Source of the DNA: Acetobacter oryzoeni
GTDB taxonomy: Bacteria; Pseudomonadota; Alphaproteobacteria; Acetobacterales; Acetobacteraceae
Assembly: GCF_004014775.2 (NCBI RefSeq)
Contig: NZ_CP042808.1
Span: 1,178,001-1,242,000 of the forward strand
Reading direction: 5' to 3'
Length of the DNA stretch: 64,000 bases
The translations under genes and the position numbers were made by a program. The first letter of the stretch is position 1. Every line of letters starts with the position of its first letter. Below, piece after piece: positions 1 to 14,434 of this stretch. The notes beneath the pieces are model-generated. The model was not told the DNA's origin. It did not search any database and saw only the letters and a program-made list of their open reading frames with translations.

Positions 1-82
1 GCGTAACAGCGGCATCCGTTTCCAGATCTTCAGGTATTTCCTAAAGGCCCAGTAAAACCGCATGGTGTTTCGCGTGATTCAT
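1..82 (-). other. possible start of a gene downstream of moaC, incomplete
   Basis: Only about 80 bases are visible, so no product can be named. An ATG at 82-80 overlaps the moaC stop (TAATG), which would be usual coupling, but that frame meets a TAG at 43-41 after 13 codons. The same frame stays open after the TAG to the window edge and reads like protein (EIPEDLETDAAVT). A second ATG at 61-63 opens a different frame to the edge (MRFYWAFRKYLK...) without a ribosome-binding site. In related genomes a molybdopterin gene often follows moaC; this is inference only. Confidence 0.2.
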
Positions 83-561
83 TATGCAGCGTTGTAGTCT
101 CCTGAGCGTCCTCCACTTTTGTGAAGGAGCTTTATATTTTCTATCTGCATGCCGCGGTCAACTGCTTTGCACATATCATAAAGTGTAAGGGCTGCAGCAG
201 ACACGGCGGTTAACGCTTCCATTTCCACCCCGGTTGCGCCGGTTGTTGTAACAGTTGCGGTAATCTCGATCCTGTTATCGTTCGGCGCCAGATCCACTGT
301 TACACTGCTCAGGCTAAGCGGATGGCAGAGCGGAATAATATCGGCTGTTTTTTTTGCGGCCATAATGCCAGCAATCCGGGCTGTTGCCAGAACATCACCT
401 TTTGGCGCTGCGCCTGAAAGGATCATTTCCAGCGTTTGGGGCTGCATAATAATAGCCCCGGTGGCAACAGCCTTGCGGCGTGTGGCAGCCTTGGCGGAAA
501 CATCCACCATATGGGCATGTCCCGCCGCATCCAGATGTGTGAGTGCTGGAGAGGAGGCCAC
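82..561 (-). CDS. moaC: cyclic pyranopterin monophosphate synthase MoaC
   Basis: MoaC makes cyclic pyranopterin monophosphate from the MoaA product, the first committed intermediate of molybdenum cofactor synthesis in the cytoplasm. The sequence shows the family's N-terminal [17 protein letters not shown] stretch, the PLCHPL motif, the [11 protein letters not shown] segment and the AVDRGM...GGRSGDY C-terminus. I chose the GTG at 561-559, one base after the trpC stop (TAACGTG). It gives 159 residues, close to the usual size. Upstream in-frame ATGs would place the start inside trpC. The tight spacing suggests translational coupling to the trp operon, although the pathway is unrelated. Confidence 0.9.
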   Translation of the reverse strand: MASSPALTHLDAAGHAHMVDVSAKAATRRKAVATGAIIMQPQTLEMILSGAAPKGDVLATARIAGIMAAKKTADIIPLCHPLSLSSVTVDLAPNDNRIEITATVTTTGATGVEMEALTAVSAAALTLYDMCKAVDRGMQIENIKLLHKSGGRSGDYNAA

Positions 562-562
562 G

Positions 563-1429
563 TTAGGCCAGCCCCAGAAGTTTTTTGGCTGCATCTCCCG
601 GGTGCGGATTACGCAGCAGGGATTCACCTACCAGAAAGCCCGTTACACCGATGCCAGAAAGCTGAACGATATCTTCATGCGTTTTAATACCGCTTTCAGA
701 CACAATAATCCGATCCGGCGGCACAAGCGGAGAAAGTTCCCGCGTGGTATCCAGACTGGTCTGAAGTGTTTTGAGGTTGCGGTTGTTGATACCGATCAGG
801 AAGGTATCCAGCGCAAGGGCGCGGTTGAGTTCTTCCTCATCATGCACTTCCACCAGCACATCCATGTCCAGCCCTTTGGCGTGGTCAACCAGTTCCAGCG
901 CCATTTCATCGGACAGGATGGACATAATCAGCAGAATGCAATCTGCCCCGATCATGCGGCTTTCATAAACCTGCCATGGATCAAGGATAAAATCCTTGCG
1001 CAGAACTGGAAGGGAGCATGCCGCCCGCGCCTTGCCCAGATCTTCATTATCACCATGAAAGCAGGAGCTTTCCGTCAGCACGGAAATACAGGCTGCGCCA
1101 GCTTGCTCGTATTCTGCGGCAATTTCTGCAGGATCATAGGTTTCACGCAGGATACCGGCAGAAGGAGAAGCCTTCTTGATTTCTGCAATCAGGCCAACGG
1201 CACGGTCCGCAGCTTTTTCCTTCAGGGCCCGACCAAACCCGCGTGGGGCCTCTTTGGTTTCCTGCGCTTTGGCCGTGATTTCCTTAAGGGACATCAGGGT
1301 GGAGCGATGTTCAACTTCCAGCTTGGTGCGTGCGCAGATGCGGGAGAGAACATCCGGCAGTTCGTCAATCTTGCTGGCAAGAATGTCCGGAGCAGAACCT
1401 GCCGAGGACGCGAGTGGTGTATCGTTCAT
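563..1429 (-). CDS. trpC: indole-3-glycerol phosphate synthase
   Basis: TrpC closes the indole ring of carboxyphenylaminodeoxyribulose phosphate to give indole-3-glycerol phosphate, the fourth step of tryptophan synthesis. The (beta/alpha)8 barrel landmarks are visible: [10 protein letters not shown] with the catalytic lysine, [15 protein letters not shown], the [10 protein letters not shown] strand and the phosphate-binding VSESGI. It has 288 residues, slightly longer than usual because of an N-terminal leader of about 25 residues. It follows trpD by 17 bases and is a stand-alone protein with no TrpF fusion. trpF, trpB and trpA are not in this window. Confidence 0.96.
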   Translation of the reverse strand: MNDTPLASSAGSAPDILASKIDELPDVLSRICARTKLEVEHRSTLMSLKEITAKAQETKEAPRGFGRALKEKAADRAVGLIAEIKKASPSAGILRETYDPAEIAAEYEQAGAACISVLTESSCFHGDNEDLGKARAACSLPVLRKDFILDPWQVYESRMIGADCILLIMSILSDEMALELVDHAKGLDMDVLVEVHDEEELNRALALDTFLIGINNRNLKTLQTSLDTTRELSPLVPPDRIIVSESGIKTHEDIVQLSGIGVTGFLVGESLLRNPHPGDAAKKLLGLA

Positions 1430-1446
1430 GATTATCCTGTCATGTC

Positions 1447-2559
1447 TCAGGCGCGTGCATCCGGGGTGGAAGCACGCAAACCATTCAGCACCGCCAAAGC
1501 CGTGCCATCATCCAGTGGGCGTGCAGCCAGAGCCACACTTTCCCGCAAGGCCTGCGGATCAATGCGTCCGTCCCGCAGGAGCGTTACCCGCCCTGCCACG
1601 TGGAGTGCGCAGGCGGCGTTCAAAACCACTGTATCACGATATGCCCCGGGTGCGCCATGCAACAAAGCTTCCAGAGCTTGTGCGTTATATTGGGCATCTC
1701 CCCCCAATATGGCGCTAACGGGGGCATAGGCAAGGCCAGCCATTTCCGGCGTAATGGAAAACGGGCAGATGGCACCATTTTCTAGCGCCATAACCTGCGT
1801 GGGGCCTGCCAGCGTAATTTCATCAATGCCGCCCTGCCCGTCTGATGGCAGGCCGCATACGGCCCAGACTTTCTGGGAGCCCAGATTTTTGAGCACATTG
1901 ACCATCGGCTCTAGCCATGTGGGTGAGAACACGCCCACCAGTTGCCGCTTAACACCCGCCGGATTTACCAAAGGGCCCATCAAGTTAAACAGCGTGCGCA
2001 CACCCAGGGCTTTACGTACCGGGGCAGCAAAACGCATGGCGGGGTGATGGTGCGGGGCAGATAAAAAGACGGCCTTATGCGCTTGCATCTGTTCCGCCAG
2101 CACTTCAGCCTGTGCAGAAAGCGGCACACTCAGCGCGGCCAGCACATCGGAAGCGCCTGATCGGGAGGAAATAGCCCTGTTGCCATGCTTGGCAACAGGC
2201 ACACCCAGCGCACCCATTACAAACGCCACGGCGGTGGATACATTCAGCGTGCCGTAATTGTCTCCGCCCGTGCCGCATACGTCTATTGTATCGGTTGGCA
2301 TGGCGGGTACGCTGTGCATACGGGCGCGCAAGGCGGTTACACCGCCCAGCAGTTCTTCCTGTGTTTCCCCACGCACGCGTAAGGCCATAAGAAAAGCCGC
2401 AATACGCTCTGGTGCAATCAGGCCATCCATAATCACGCCAAAAGCGGCTTCTGCTTCGGCTGCGCTGAGTGTCTGTCCTTCAGCGACACGTGCCAGAATG
2501 GAGGAAAAAAACTGTTCACCTGCCTGCTGAGGCGTGGTGTCCTGAGTGGGAACAGGCAT
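1447..2559 (-). CDS. trpD: anthranilate phosphoribosyltransferase
   Basis: TrpD transfers phosphoribose from PRPP to anthranilate, the second step of the tryptophan branch. The PRPP-binding glycine loop (VCGTGGDNYGTLNVSTA), the KHGNRAISSRSGASD stretch and the RTLFNLMGPLVNPA segment are all present. Its 370 residues are normal for the family. The start codon overlaps the trpG stop by one base (TGATG), so trpG and trpD are probably coupled. No GATase fusion is present. Confidence 0.96.
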   Translation of the reverse strand: MPVPTQDTTPQQAGEQFFSSILARVAEGQTLSAAEAEAAFGVIMDGLIAPERIAAFLMALRVRGETQEELLGGVTALRARMHSVPAMPTDTIDVCGTGGDNYGTLNVSTAVAFVMGALGVPVAKHGNRAISSRSGASDVLAALSVPLSAQAEVLAEQMQAHKAVFLSAPHHHPAMRFAAPVRKALGVRTLFNLMGPLVNPAGVKRQLVGVFSPTWLEPMVNVLKNLGSQKVWAVCGLPSDGQGGIDEITLAGPTQVMALENGAICPFSITPEMAGLAYAPVSAILGGDAQYNAQALEALLHGAPGAYRDTVVLNAACALHVAGRVTLLRDGRIDPQALRESVALAARPLDDGTALAVLNGLRASTPDARA

Positions 2560-3155
2560 CAGGCAACGGCCTGTTTTTCTTTCCAGGCAGCAGCGATGGA
2601 AAGAAAGTTTTTCATCAGATCATGACCGTATTCCGAGGCAATGCTTTCTGGATGGAACTGCACGCCCAAAATAGGATATTGCCGGTGGCGCACACCCATA
2701 ATCACGCCGTCTTCCGTCCACGCCGTAACTTCCAGAGCATCAGGAATGCTGGCGGGTTCAAGCGTGAGGCTATGGTAGCGCGTGGCATTGAATGGGTTGG
2801 GTAGTCCTGCAAAAACATCTTGCCCGTTATGAAAAACGGGGCTGACCTTGCCGTGCATGGGCGTAGGTGCACGCACTACTTCTGCGCCAAACACCTGCCC
2901 AATAGCCTGATGCCCCAAGCACACCCCAAAAACTGGCACCTTGCCGGCTGCGGCAGATATCAGATCGCAGCAGATCCCCGCCTCATTGGGGGAGCATGGG
3001 CCGGGAGAAAGCACGATGGCTTCTGGCTTAAGAGCCAGCGCATCTTCCACACTCAGGGTATCATTGCGGCGTACGTCACACTGCACACCCAGTTCACCCA
3101 AGTAGTGAACGAGGTTGAAGGTGAAGCTGTCATAATTGTCGATCAGAAGGATCAT
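2559..3155 (-). CDS. trpG: anthranilate synthase component II (glutamine amidotransferase)
   Basis: TrpG hydrolyses glutamine and passes ammonia to TrpE. It is a class I amidotransferase with the nucleophile in [10 protein letters not shown], the oxyanion segment [12 protein letters not shown] and the catalytic His-Glu in QFHPES near residue 168. The 198 residues match a free-standing subunit. Homologues with this sequence often also serve 4-amino-4-deoxychorismate synthase (PabA). No pabB is visible nearby, so a dual role is only possible. It lies 58 bases downstream of trpE. Confidence 0.95.
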   Translation of the reverse strand: MILLIDNYDSFTFNLVHYLGELGVQCDVRRNDTLSVEDALALKPEAIVLSPGPCSPNEAGICCDLISAAAGKVPVFGVCLGHQAIGQVFGAEVVRAPTPMHGKVSPVFHNGQDVFAGLPNPFNATRYHSLTLEPASIPDALEVTAWTEDGVIMGVRHRQYPILGVQFHPESIASEYGHDLMKNFLSIAAAWKEKQAVA

Positions 3156-3213
3156 GGCCGAATGATGACCTTATGTGCTGTTGGGGTCAAATAAGAATGA
3201 AACAGAAGCGGCA

Positions 3214-4755
3214 TTAGGAACGCCCAGCCCTTGCCTGTTCCAGCGCAGCTTCTGCGGCGCGGAATACGGCGCGCGCTTTATGGCGTGTTTCTTCATATTC
3301 TGTTTCGGGCACACTGTCTGCTACTACGCCACAGCCTGCCTGCACATGCATTTGCCCGTCTTTTACAACGGCCATACGCAGCCCGATACAGGTATCCATG
3401 TTGCCGCCAGCACCAAAATAGCCAATGCACCCGGCATAGGTGGCGCGGCGGGTGCGCTCAACTTCATCAATAATTTCCATGGCGCGGATTTTAGGCGCGC
3501 CCGTAAGTGTGCCTGCGGGAAAAGCGGCCACAAGAGCATCCAGCGCTTCCAGTTCTGGCTTGAGCGTGCCCTGCACGTTGGAAGAGATGTGCATGACGTG
3601 GCTGAAACGCTCAATGACGAATCGTTCCGTTACTTTCACCGTGCCGGGAATGCTGACACGGCCTACATCATTACGGCCAAGGTCTATCAGCATCAGGTGT
3701 TCGGCTAATTCTTTCTGATCGGCCAGAAGGTCTTTTTCAAGCCGCAGATCTTCCTCGGCCGTTTTGCCGCGTGGGCGCGTGCCCGCAAGTGGGCGTACCG
3801 TCATGGTGCCATTCTGCAAGCGCACCAGAATTTCGGGCGAGGAGCCGACAAGCGAGAACTCACCAAAATCCAGATGGAACAGGAATGGCGCCGGATTGAT
3901 GCGCCGCAGCGTACGATACAGCGCCAGAGATGGCAGCGGAAACGGTGTGGAAAAACGCTGGCTGGGCACAACCTGAAAGGCATCGCCGGCGGCAATATAA
4001 TCCTGAATACGCTCAACAGCCTGACAGAATTCATCCTTGCTGAATGAGGAGCGCGGCTCGGCAGGTTCGGGCAGGTTTTCTGGCGGTTTGGGTAAAGGCG
4101 GAAGCGCCCCTGCCAGACATTCCCGCGCACGGCGGAGCAGGTCTTGCGCTTTATCCCAAGCTTGCCCTGCGGTTTCATCTTTTTGCGGGCGAACGGGTGC
4201 GGCCAGAATGAGTTCGTCACTCACCGTGTCAAACACAGCAAAAAGACCGGGACGCATCAGAATGGATTCAGGCAGGTTCAGGTCATCCGGTGGGGCATCT
4301 GGCAGATGCTCCATCTGGCGCACCATGTCATAGCCCAGATACCCAAACAGGCCCGCCACCATAGGGGGCACACCCTCGGGCAGCTCCAGACGCGTGGCGT
4401 GGATGAGTGCACGCAGGCTTTCCAGCGGCTTTTCTGTCAGAATGCGCGGGGCGCTATCCGGGTTTTCCGGGTTTTCATCCAAGGTGATCTGCCCGTTATG
4501 GCAGGTCCAGATGATATCCGGTTTGAGGGCAATAACAGAATACCGCCCGCGGGATGTACCGCCTTCTACACTTTCTAGCAACAGCGTGTTTTTGCCTGTG
4601 CCACTATCAAAGCGTGCAAGGCGCAGATAGGCTGAAACCGGCGTAAGCAGATCTGCGGCTTCTACAGAGAACACAACAGAAGGCAGACCTTGCGCCCAAG
4701 CGGCCTCACATTCCTGCCGAGAGGGTGAAGGCGCAATGCGTGCGGTAATGCTCAT
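3214..4755 (-). CDS. trpE: anthranilate synthase component I
   Basis: TrpE converts chorismate to anthranilate using ammonia from TrpG and is normally feedback-inhibited by tryptophan. The chorismate-binding domain fills the second half: GSSPEILVRL, RPLAGTRPRG, LIDLGRNDVGRV, FPAGTLTGAPKIRAMEIID and QAGCGVVADS. An N-terminal LLESVEGG(T)SRGRYS segment fits the tryptophan site region. It has 513 residues. Its ATG overlaps the ppiD stop by four bases (ATGA), so there is no room for a leader-peptide attenuator directly before it. Control must act further upstream or on the enzyme. Confidence 0.96.
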   Translation of the reverse strand: MSITARIAPSPSRQECEAAWAQGLPSVVFSVEAADLLTPVSAYLRLARFDSGTGKNTLLLESVEGGTSRGRYSVIALKPDIIWTCHNGQITLDENPENPDSAPRILTEKPLESLRALIHATRLELPEGVPPMVAGLFGYLGYDMVRQMEHLPDAPPDDLNLPESILMRPGLFAVFDTVSDELILAAPVRPQKDETAGQAWDKAQDLLRRARECLAGALPPLPKPPENLPEPAEPRSSFSKDEFCQAVERIQDYIAAGDAFQVVPSQRFSTPFPLPSLALYRTLRRINPAPFLFHLDFGEFSLVGSSPEILVRLQNGTMTVRPLAGTRPRGKTAEEDLRLEKDLLADQKELAEHLMLIDLGRNDVGRVSIPGTVKVTERFVIERFSHVMHISSNVQGTLKPELEALDALVAAFPAGTLTGAPKIRAMEIIDEVERTRRATYAGCIGYFGAGGNMDTCIGLRMAVVKDGQMHVQAGCGVVADSVPETEYEETRHKARAVFRAAEAALEQARAGRS

Positions 4756-6671
4756 GGCGTGGCTGCTCCTCCAAATCCGGCTGCAGATAGTGTGGCCATA
4801 ACGGCGCGTTCATTAATGTGGGGCGGCGTGCGTTTGCTTAATGCTTCAACGTAACTGGCAACCAGATCATCACTATCGGCCTGCGCCAGAGAATCTTTCA
4901 GGCGCTGCACGCCATCGGCAGGCGCTGGCGGATTGGGCACGAACAGTTTTGTAACAACCGCCACAAGGAAGTGGCCATCATCTTCCGCCATAACTGCCTG
5001 CCCCGGCTGCATGCGCGGCAGATAGTCCATCAATGCATCTGGTATATTTTTGTTGGGCTTGGCGTAGGAGAATGCCGCATCCCGCGTCATCTGTGTGCCC
5101 GGTGCGTTTGTTGCTGCCAGAGCCTGCTTGTTTTTGGCTGCCAGATACAGGTTTGTTGCCTGCTCATTTGCGGCATGTTTGCGGGCTTCTGCCTGCCATG
5201 CGGCCAGAACATCTGCATGTGCCTGCTCAAAGGTGCGTGGCGCTGCTGGCGTTGCGGTATCTACTTCCACAGCAAAGCTGCTGTTGTCTGGCCCATCAAC
5301 AAGCGTTGCGCGAGCGCCGGGTTTTTGCGTGAAAATCTGGTGGATAATGGCTTCACGCAGCTTGCCCGATGCAGGCAGCGGTGCGGGTTCCTTATCTGCA
5401 GTCAGGCCCTGTGCATCCAGTGTGCCAGCGGCAGCAACAGCACCCAGATCAGCCGGAATGGCATCCAGCCCTTTGCCTGCAAGGGCATCTTGCAGTTTGC
5501 GTTTGCGTTCACCCGCAACCGATGGCGCAACAGCGGCCCGATACTGTGAGAGAATGTCTTTTTTGGCATCCTCATACGGCGTGGTATGCGGAGCCGTTAT
5601 TTTGGTAACGCGAAAAACAGCCCATCCCCCTTCTGTTTTAAGCGGATCACTCACCTGTCCTTCAGGTGCCTGAAAAACCGCCTGCCGCAAGGTGGCGGAA
5701 GGAATGGTGGATGGGCGTGCATTTGGCATTTCTACCGCTGCGGCATCTTTTGCGCTGTTCTGGATAGCCTGCCAGTTGCCACCTACTTTCCATGCATTGG
5801 CAATGGCGGTTGCCTGCGCCTGATTTTGCAGGGTTATCAGCTGAATATCGCGCGTTTCTGGCACGTTGTAGCGGGATTTCTGCTCATCATAAATGCGTTT
5901 GATGTCAGCTTCATCCAAGGTGATGCTGTCTGCCACTGTTTGGGGGGAAAGCACCACAATTTTGGCATGGCGCAATTCCGGCGTGCGGAACATCCACGGA
6001 TGGTTGTTGTAATAGCGCTGGAGCACAGCATCGTCTGGCGCTTTGGGTGTGGGCTGTGCGTCAAACGGAATGCTTACAAAATCCACCACGCGCGTTTTTG
6101 CACCGTAGGTGAGAAAACGCTGAAGCATTGTGTCGGAAACGCTGCCAGCCTGTGCCAAAGGCTGCAGAATGGTGCGGGTTGTCAGATCATTCCGCACCAT
6201 ATCCAAAAAGCGCTGCTCGGTTAGCCCGCGGTCACGCAGTTTCTGATTAAAGCTGGCGCGGTCAAACTGGCCATTGGCCCCTTTGAAATAAGGGAGCGAG
6301 AACACTTCATCCCGCACGGCCGAATCAGGCACGGCCACTTTCAGCTTCTGTGCAGTGTTCAGCAGTTCTGCCTGCCCAATCAGGCGGTGCAGAATCTGGT
6401 AGGCAACCTGCCGCTGCATGGCCAGAGGAATTTGCGATGGGTCCGTCACCCCCATCTGGCGCGCAATAGTTGGTAGTTCAGATTGCAGGGCTGTGGCCAG
6501 ATCATCGGCAGAAACCTGCTGTTGCCCCACTTTGGCAACAACATCTGTTTCTTCCCCCATATAGCCCATAACATCGCCTATTCCCCAGCCGACAAACGCC
6601 AGAAAAATGACAATTGCAGTCACCCGGCCCAGCCAGGACTCAACAAAAACGCGACGTAGATAGGAAATCAT
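4752..6671 (-). CDS. ppiD: membrane-anchored peptidyl-prolyl isomerase, PpiD/SurA-like
   Basis: This is a periplasmic folding factor held in the inner membrane. A single transmembrane segment lies at about residues 15-35 (VTAIVIFLAFVGWGIG), followed by a SurA_N-like chaperone region to about residue 250 and a parvulin-type domain at about 260-370 (HAKIVVLS..., GGWAVFRVTKI). The C-terminal 270 residues form the second chaperone half with many Ala and Gln. At 639 residues it has the usual PpiD length. It heads the trp operon through a four-base overlap with trpE. The 248 bases before it, shared with divergent tpiA, should hold the promoter. Confidence 0.88.
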   Translation of the reverse strand: MISYLRRVFVESWLGRVTAIVIFLAFVGWGIGDVMGYMGEETDVVAKVGQQQVSADDLATALQSELPTIARQMGVTDPSQIPLAMQRQVAYQILHRLIGQAELLNTAQKLKVAVPDSAVRDEVFSLPYFKGANGQFDRASFNQKLRDRGLTEQRFLDMVRNDLTTRTILQPLAQAGSVSDTMLQRFLTYGAKTRVVDFVSIPFDAQPTPKAPDDAVLQRYYNNHPWMFRTPELRHAKIVVLSPQTVADSITLDEADIKRIYDEQKSRYNVPETRDIQLITLQNQAQATAIANAWKVGGNWQAIQNSAKDAAAVEMPNARPSTIPSATLRQAVFQAPEGQVSDPLKTEGGWAVFRVTKITAPHTTPYEDAKKDILSQYRAAVAPSVAGERKRKLQDALAGKGLDAIPADLGAVAAAGTLDAQGLTADKEPAPLPASGKLREAIIHQIFTQKPGARATLVDGPDNSSFAVEVDTATPAAPRTFEQAHADVLAAWQAEARKHAANEQATNLYLAAKNKQALAATNAPGTQMTRDAAFSYAKPNKNIPDALMDYLPRMQPGQAVMAEDDGHFLVAVVTKLFVPNPPAPADGVQRLKDSLAQADSDDLVASYVEALSKRTPPHINERAVMATLSAAGFGGAATP

Positions 6672-6919
6672 GACCCGATGGATCCACAGCTATGCTTTAA
6701 AAAAAACCATACCACAAAAGGGTATGCACAGGCGCGGCACCATAAGGGTAGCTGCGGTGCTTGACCAGACATAACCGTGCCTGCACGCCAGACAGGCAAG
6801 AATAAGGCGCCTGCTCTCTTGCCCCAAAGGGTGCGTCTATGGTTTAGCCTTCATGGAAGAACCATATTGTAAAACGCGCGTGCCCGTTGGCATGGCGCGC
6901 TACAGGCAAGGAGCAGGGC

Positions 6920-7660
6920 ATGACCAGACAGATTATTGTCGGCAACTGGAAAATGAATGGCCTAAGCCGTGATTCGCAGGAACTCGTCAAGGCTATTACC
7001 AGCGGCCTGCCCGCCAACAGCGCAGATGTTGTGGTATGCCCGCCCTTTACCCAGCTTGGGCTGCTAACAGATATGCTTAAGCCCACACCGGTAAAGCTGG
7101 GTGCGCAGGATTGCCATCAGGAAGTTTCTGGGGCGCATACGGGTGATATTTCTGCCCCCATGCTGGCCGATCTGGGCGTGTCTTATGTTGTTCTGGGCCA
7201 TTCAGAACGCCGTCAGGAACATGGTGAGCTGGACGAAACGGTGCGTGAAAAAGCCATGGCCGCTGCCAAAGCCGGGCTCACCCCTATTGTCTGTATTGGT
7301 GAAACAGAAGATCAGCGCGAAACCGGTGAGCACTTTGATGCGCTGGGTTGGCAGATCAAGGGTTCCCTGCCCGATGGTTTCAACGGTATTCTGGCGTATG
7401 AGCCCATCTGGGCAATTGGTACAGGCCTTGCTGCCACCACCGATCAGATAGCCGAAACCATGAAATTCCTGCGTGAAGAATTGGTGCGGCAGTTTGGAGA
7501 GGCTGGAAAAGTCATCAAAATCCTGTATGGAGGGTCCGTAAACGCCGGGAATGCGGCCAACATCTTGCCCATTCCTGAAGTGGCGGGTGCGCTTGTTGGC
7601 GGCGCCAGCCTTAAGGCGGACGCGTTTCTTTCCATCGTCAGCGCAGCATCTGCTGCCTGA
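6920..7660 (+). CDS. tpiA: triosephosphate isomerase
   Basis: TpiA interconverts dihydroxyacetone phosphate and glyceraldehyde 3-phosphate. The substrate lysine lies in GNWKMNG (residues 7-13), the catalytic histidine in LGHSERR and the catalytic glutamate in AYEPIWAIGTG; the phosphate loop GGSV(N) is also present. I chose the ATG at 6920 because AAGGAG sits just upstream and the conserved N-terminus begins there; an earlier in-frame ATG at 6887 adds only an unconserved stretch. The protein is 246 residues. The gene is transcribed away from ppiD and leads into secG. Confidence 0.97.
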   Translation: MTRQIIVGNWKMNGLSRDSQELVKAITSGLPANSADVVVCPPFTQLGLLTDMLKPTPVKLGAQDCHQEVSGAHTGDISAPMLADLGVSYVVLGHSERRQEHGELDETVREKAMAAAKAGLTPIVCIGETEDQRETGEHFDALGWQIKGSLPDGFNGILAYEPIWAIGTGLAATTDQIAETMKFLREELVRQFGEAGKVIKILYGGSVNAGNAANILPIPEVAGALVGGASLKADAFLSIVSAASAA

Positions 7661-7686
7661 TTTGCTGTTCTGATCTGGAATCTGAC

Positions 7687-7995
7687 ATGACCACAGCCCT
7701 GCTGATCCTGCATTTCTGTGTGACCATAGCCCTGATTGGCGTTGTGCTAATTCAGCGGAGTGAAGGCGGTGGCCTTGGAATTGGCAGCAGCCAGGGCATG
7801 GGGGCTTTCATGTCCGGCCGTGGAACAGCCAACCTGCTTACGCGCACAACGGCTGTGCTGGCTGGTGTGTTCATGCTGCTTTCCCTGTTGCTGGCCGTGC
7901 TTTACAAAGGCTCTGTTACGGGTGAAGGGCACGATATTCTGGCCCAGCCCCCGGCAGCCACCACGCCCGCGCCTGCTGCTCCGGCGCATCCGTAA
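7687..7995 (+). CDS. secG: protein translocase subunit SecG
   Basis: SecG is the small subunit of the SecYEG inner-membrane channel. Two hydrophobic helices (about residues 4-20 and 54-75) flank the conserved QRSEGGGLG...GMGAFMSGRG loop that identifies the family. The C-terminal 20 residues are Ala/Pro-rich, as in many alphaproteobacteria. It has 102 residues. It lies 26 bases after tpiA and before pyrG, the common tpiA-secG-pyrG order of this class. Confidence 0.95.
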   Translation: MTTALLILHFCVTIALIGVVLIQRSEGGGLGIGSSQGMGAFMSGRGTANLLTRTTAVLAGVFMLLSLLLAVLYKGSVTGEGHDILAQPPAATTPAPAAPAHP

Positions 7996-8006
7996 AATGC
8001 AGGTTA

Positions 8007-8046
8007 CTCTCTCCTTTCCGCCATGTGTGAGGAGAGAGCCCTTTTA
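8007..8046 (+). terminator. hairpin after secG, weak terminator candidate
   Basis: CTCTCTCCT (8007-8015) pairs perfectly with AGGAGAGAG (8030-8038) around a 14-base loop, and a short T stretch (8042-8045) follows. The U-run is short, so it may only attenuate read-through into pyrG or shape the pyrG leader. Confidence 0.4.
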
Positions 8047-8082
8047 TCCCTTCAGCTCCGCATGTCCTGTGGCATGCGGTAG

Positions 8083-10601
<2,519 letters not shown>

Positions 10602-10622
10602 GCAGCCAGCTTGCTTTCCAGC

Positions 10623-10662
10623 AAAAAGCCGCAACCTGATTATTCAGGCTGCGGCTTTTTTT
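10623..10662. terminator. bidirectional terminator between kdsA and gyrB
   Basis: GCCGCAACCTGA (10628-10639) pairs with TCAGGCTGCGGC (10644-10655) with one mismatch and a four-base loop. An A-run lies before it (10623-10627) and a T-run of seven after it (10656-10662), so it can work in both directions for the convergent genes kdsA and gyrB. Confidence 0.88.
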
Positions 10663-10673
10663 GTAGCTTCTGC

Positions 10674-10698
10674 AAGGGAGAGATAAATTCTCTCCCTT
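10674..10698. terminator. second hairpin after gyrB
   Basis: AAGGGAGAGA (10674-10683) pairs perfectly with TCTCTCCCTT (10689-10698) across a five-base loop. It is 13 bases beyond the gyrB stop and has no clear U-run on either strand. It may protect the gyrB 3' end or help the neighbouring terminator. Confidence 0.55.
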
Positions 10699-10711
10699 GT
10701 TTGTGCGGGTA

Positions 10712-13207
<2,496 letters not shown>

Positions 13208-13240
13208 TCAAACCTCTGGGGCCAGATTGAGCAGCATGTT

Positions 13241-14389
13241 TTATGACCCTGAGAGCAAAAAAGCTCCGTTTTTCAGGGTTTCAAACTGGGCAGTCTGCTT
13301 AAGGGGGGCAAAAGGCGCCTGATCTGTGCCGGTAAGCAACACGGTTGTGCGAAAATCCTGCACAATTTCCAGTAATGAGGCCCGGCGCGCGGCATCCAGA
13401 TGCACCAAAGGTTCATCCATGAGCAAGATGGGGGGCTGCCCACGATAATCCGTTACAAGCCGGGCATGTGCCAGCACAACACCAATAAGCAAGGATTTTT
13501 GCTGCCCGGTGCTTGCTAGTGCAGCGGGTTGTCTGGACGAAAGATCTTCCAGCAGAAAATCACTGCGATGCGTGCCAAATGTGGCCCGGCCACGTGCTGC
13601 ATCATCTTCGCGCAGATCGGCGAGTTTTTCGCGCAGCCAGTCCTCTACGGCCAGTGCTGGAGATGTTTCCAGTTTTTGGGCTACAGCGCATTCCAATGTT
13701 GCAATGGCAGCAGGAAAAGCCCCCAGACCATTTTGGGCGTAATGGCAAATCTGGCGCACGGTCTCTTGCCGAGCCGCGGCAACAGCCACAGCATGCCGCG
13801 CCATGGATGCCTCTAGCCCGGATAGCCATGAGTGTTCGGAAAAGCGTGTTTGCAGCAGTTTGTTACGTTGTGTCATGGCGCGATCATACGCTGCCAGTTC
13901 TCGCGCATGGTGGGGCGTAACTGCCATAACCAGACGGTCCAGAAAGCGCCGTCTGCCGGATGCGCCCTCACTAAACAACCGGTCCATCTGCGGGGTGATC
14001 CACACAGTGGCGAGGGTATCTTCCCACGCCTCCTGCCCCCGGATCTGCCGCCCATTTAGTAAAAAAACGCGGCGAGGCCTCTCCTGCCCCCCTTGTGTAC
14101 CGGTGCCCAGTTCAAGAAACTCATCTTCAGTTTCAATGCGCGCAGAAATGCCCCAGTTGGTTGCACCCATGCGGCCGAATTGTGTAAGGGGTGCCGCGCG
14201 CAGGCCTCTGCCCGGAGAGAGAAGAGAAACCGCTTCAAGCAAATTGGTTTTGCCGCTGCCGTTTTCACCCGTTAGTACTAACAGGCTTGAATCGGGAGAC
14301 CATACAAGCCGTTCGTAATTGCGAAAATTGGAAAGCGTAAGTTTAAGAAGCCGGGGCATGCCACGCTGCTTCTGCTGGCCTGCCTGCAT
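13241..14389 (-). CDS. recF: DNA replication and repair protein RecF
   Basis: RecF is an SMC-like ATPase that loads RecA at gaps. The Walker A is GENGSGKTNLLEAVSLLSPG (near residue 41), a signature-like ASTGQQKSLLIGVVLAHA follows, and the Walker B is ILLMDEPLVHLD. The outer start gives 382 residues. An ATG at 14359 would begin directly at the conserved MPRLLKLTLSNFRNY, and neither start has a clear ribosome-binding site. Gene order dnaA-dnaN-recF-gyrB is classical. Confidence 0.93.
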   Translation of the reverse strand: MQAGQQKQRGMPRLLKLTLSNFRNYERLVWSPDSSLLVLTGENGSGKTNLLEAVSLLSPGRGLRAAPLTQFGRMGATNWGISARIETEDEFLELGTGTQGGQERPRRVFLLNGRQIRGQEAWEDTLATVWITPQMDRLFSEGASGRRRFLDRLVMAVTPHHARELAAYDRAMTQRNKLLQTRFSEHSWLSGLEASMARHAVAVAAARQETVRQICHYAQNGLGAFPAAIATLECAVAQKLETSPALAVEDWLREKLADLREDDAARGRATFGTHRSDFLLEDLSSRQPAALASTGQQKSLLIGVVLAHARLVTDYRGQPPILLMDEPLVHLDAARRASLLEIVQDFRTTVLLTGTDQAPFAPLKQTAQFETLKNGAFLLSGS

Positions 14390-14434
14390 TTGGGCAATAC
14401 TGGCAGGCCGTAAGTGTTAAAGCAAAAAAGCGGA

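Noticed and set aside
365..1729. Long plus-strand open frame opposite moaC, trpC and trpD
   Set aside because: It spans three well-supported genes on the other strand and looks like an antisense shadow.
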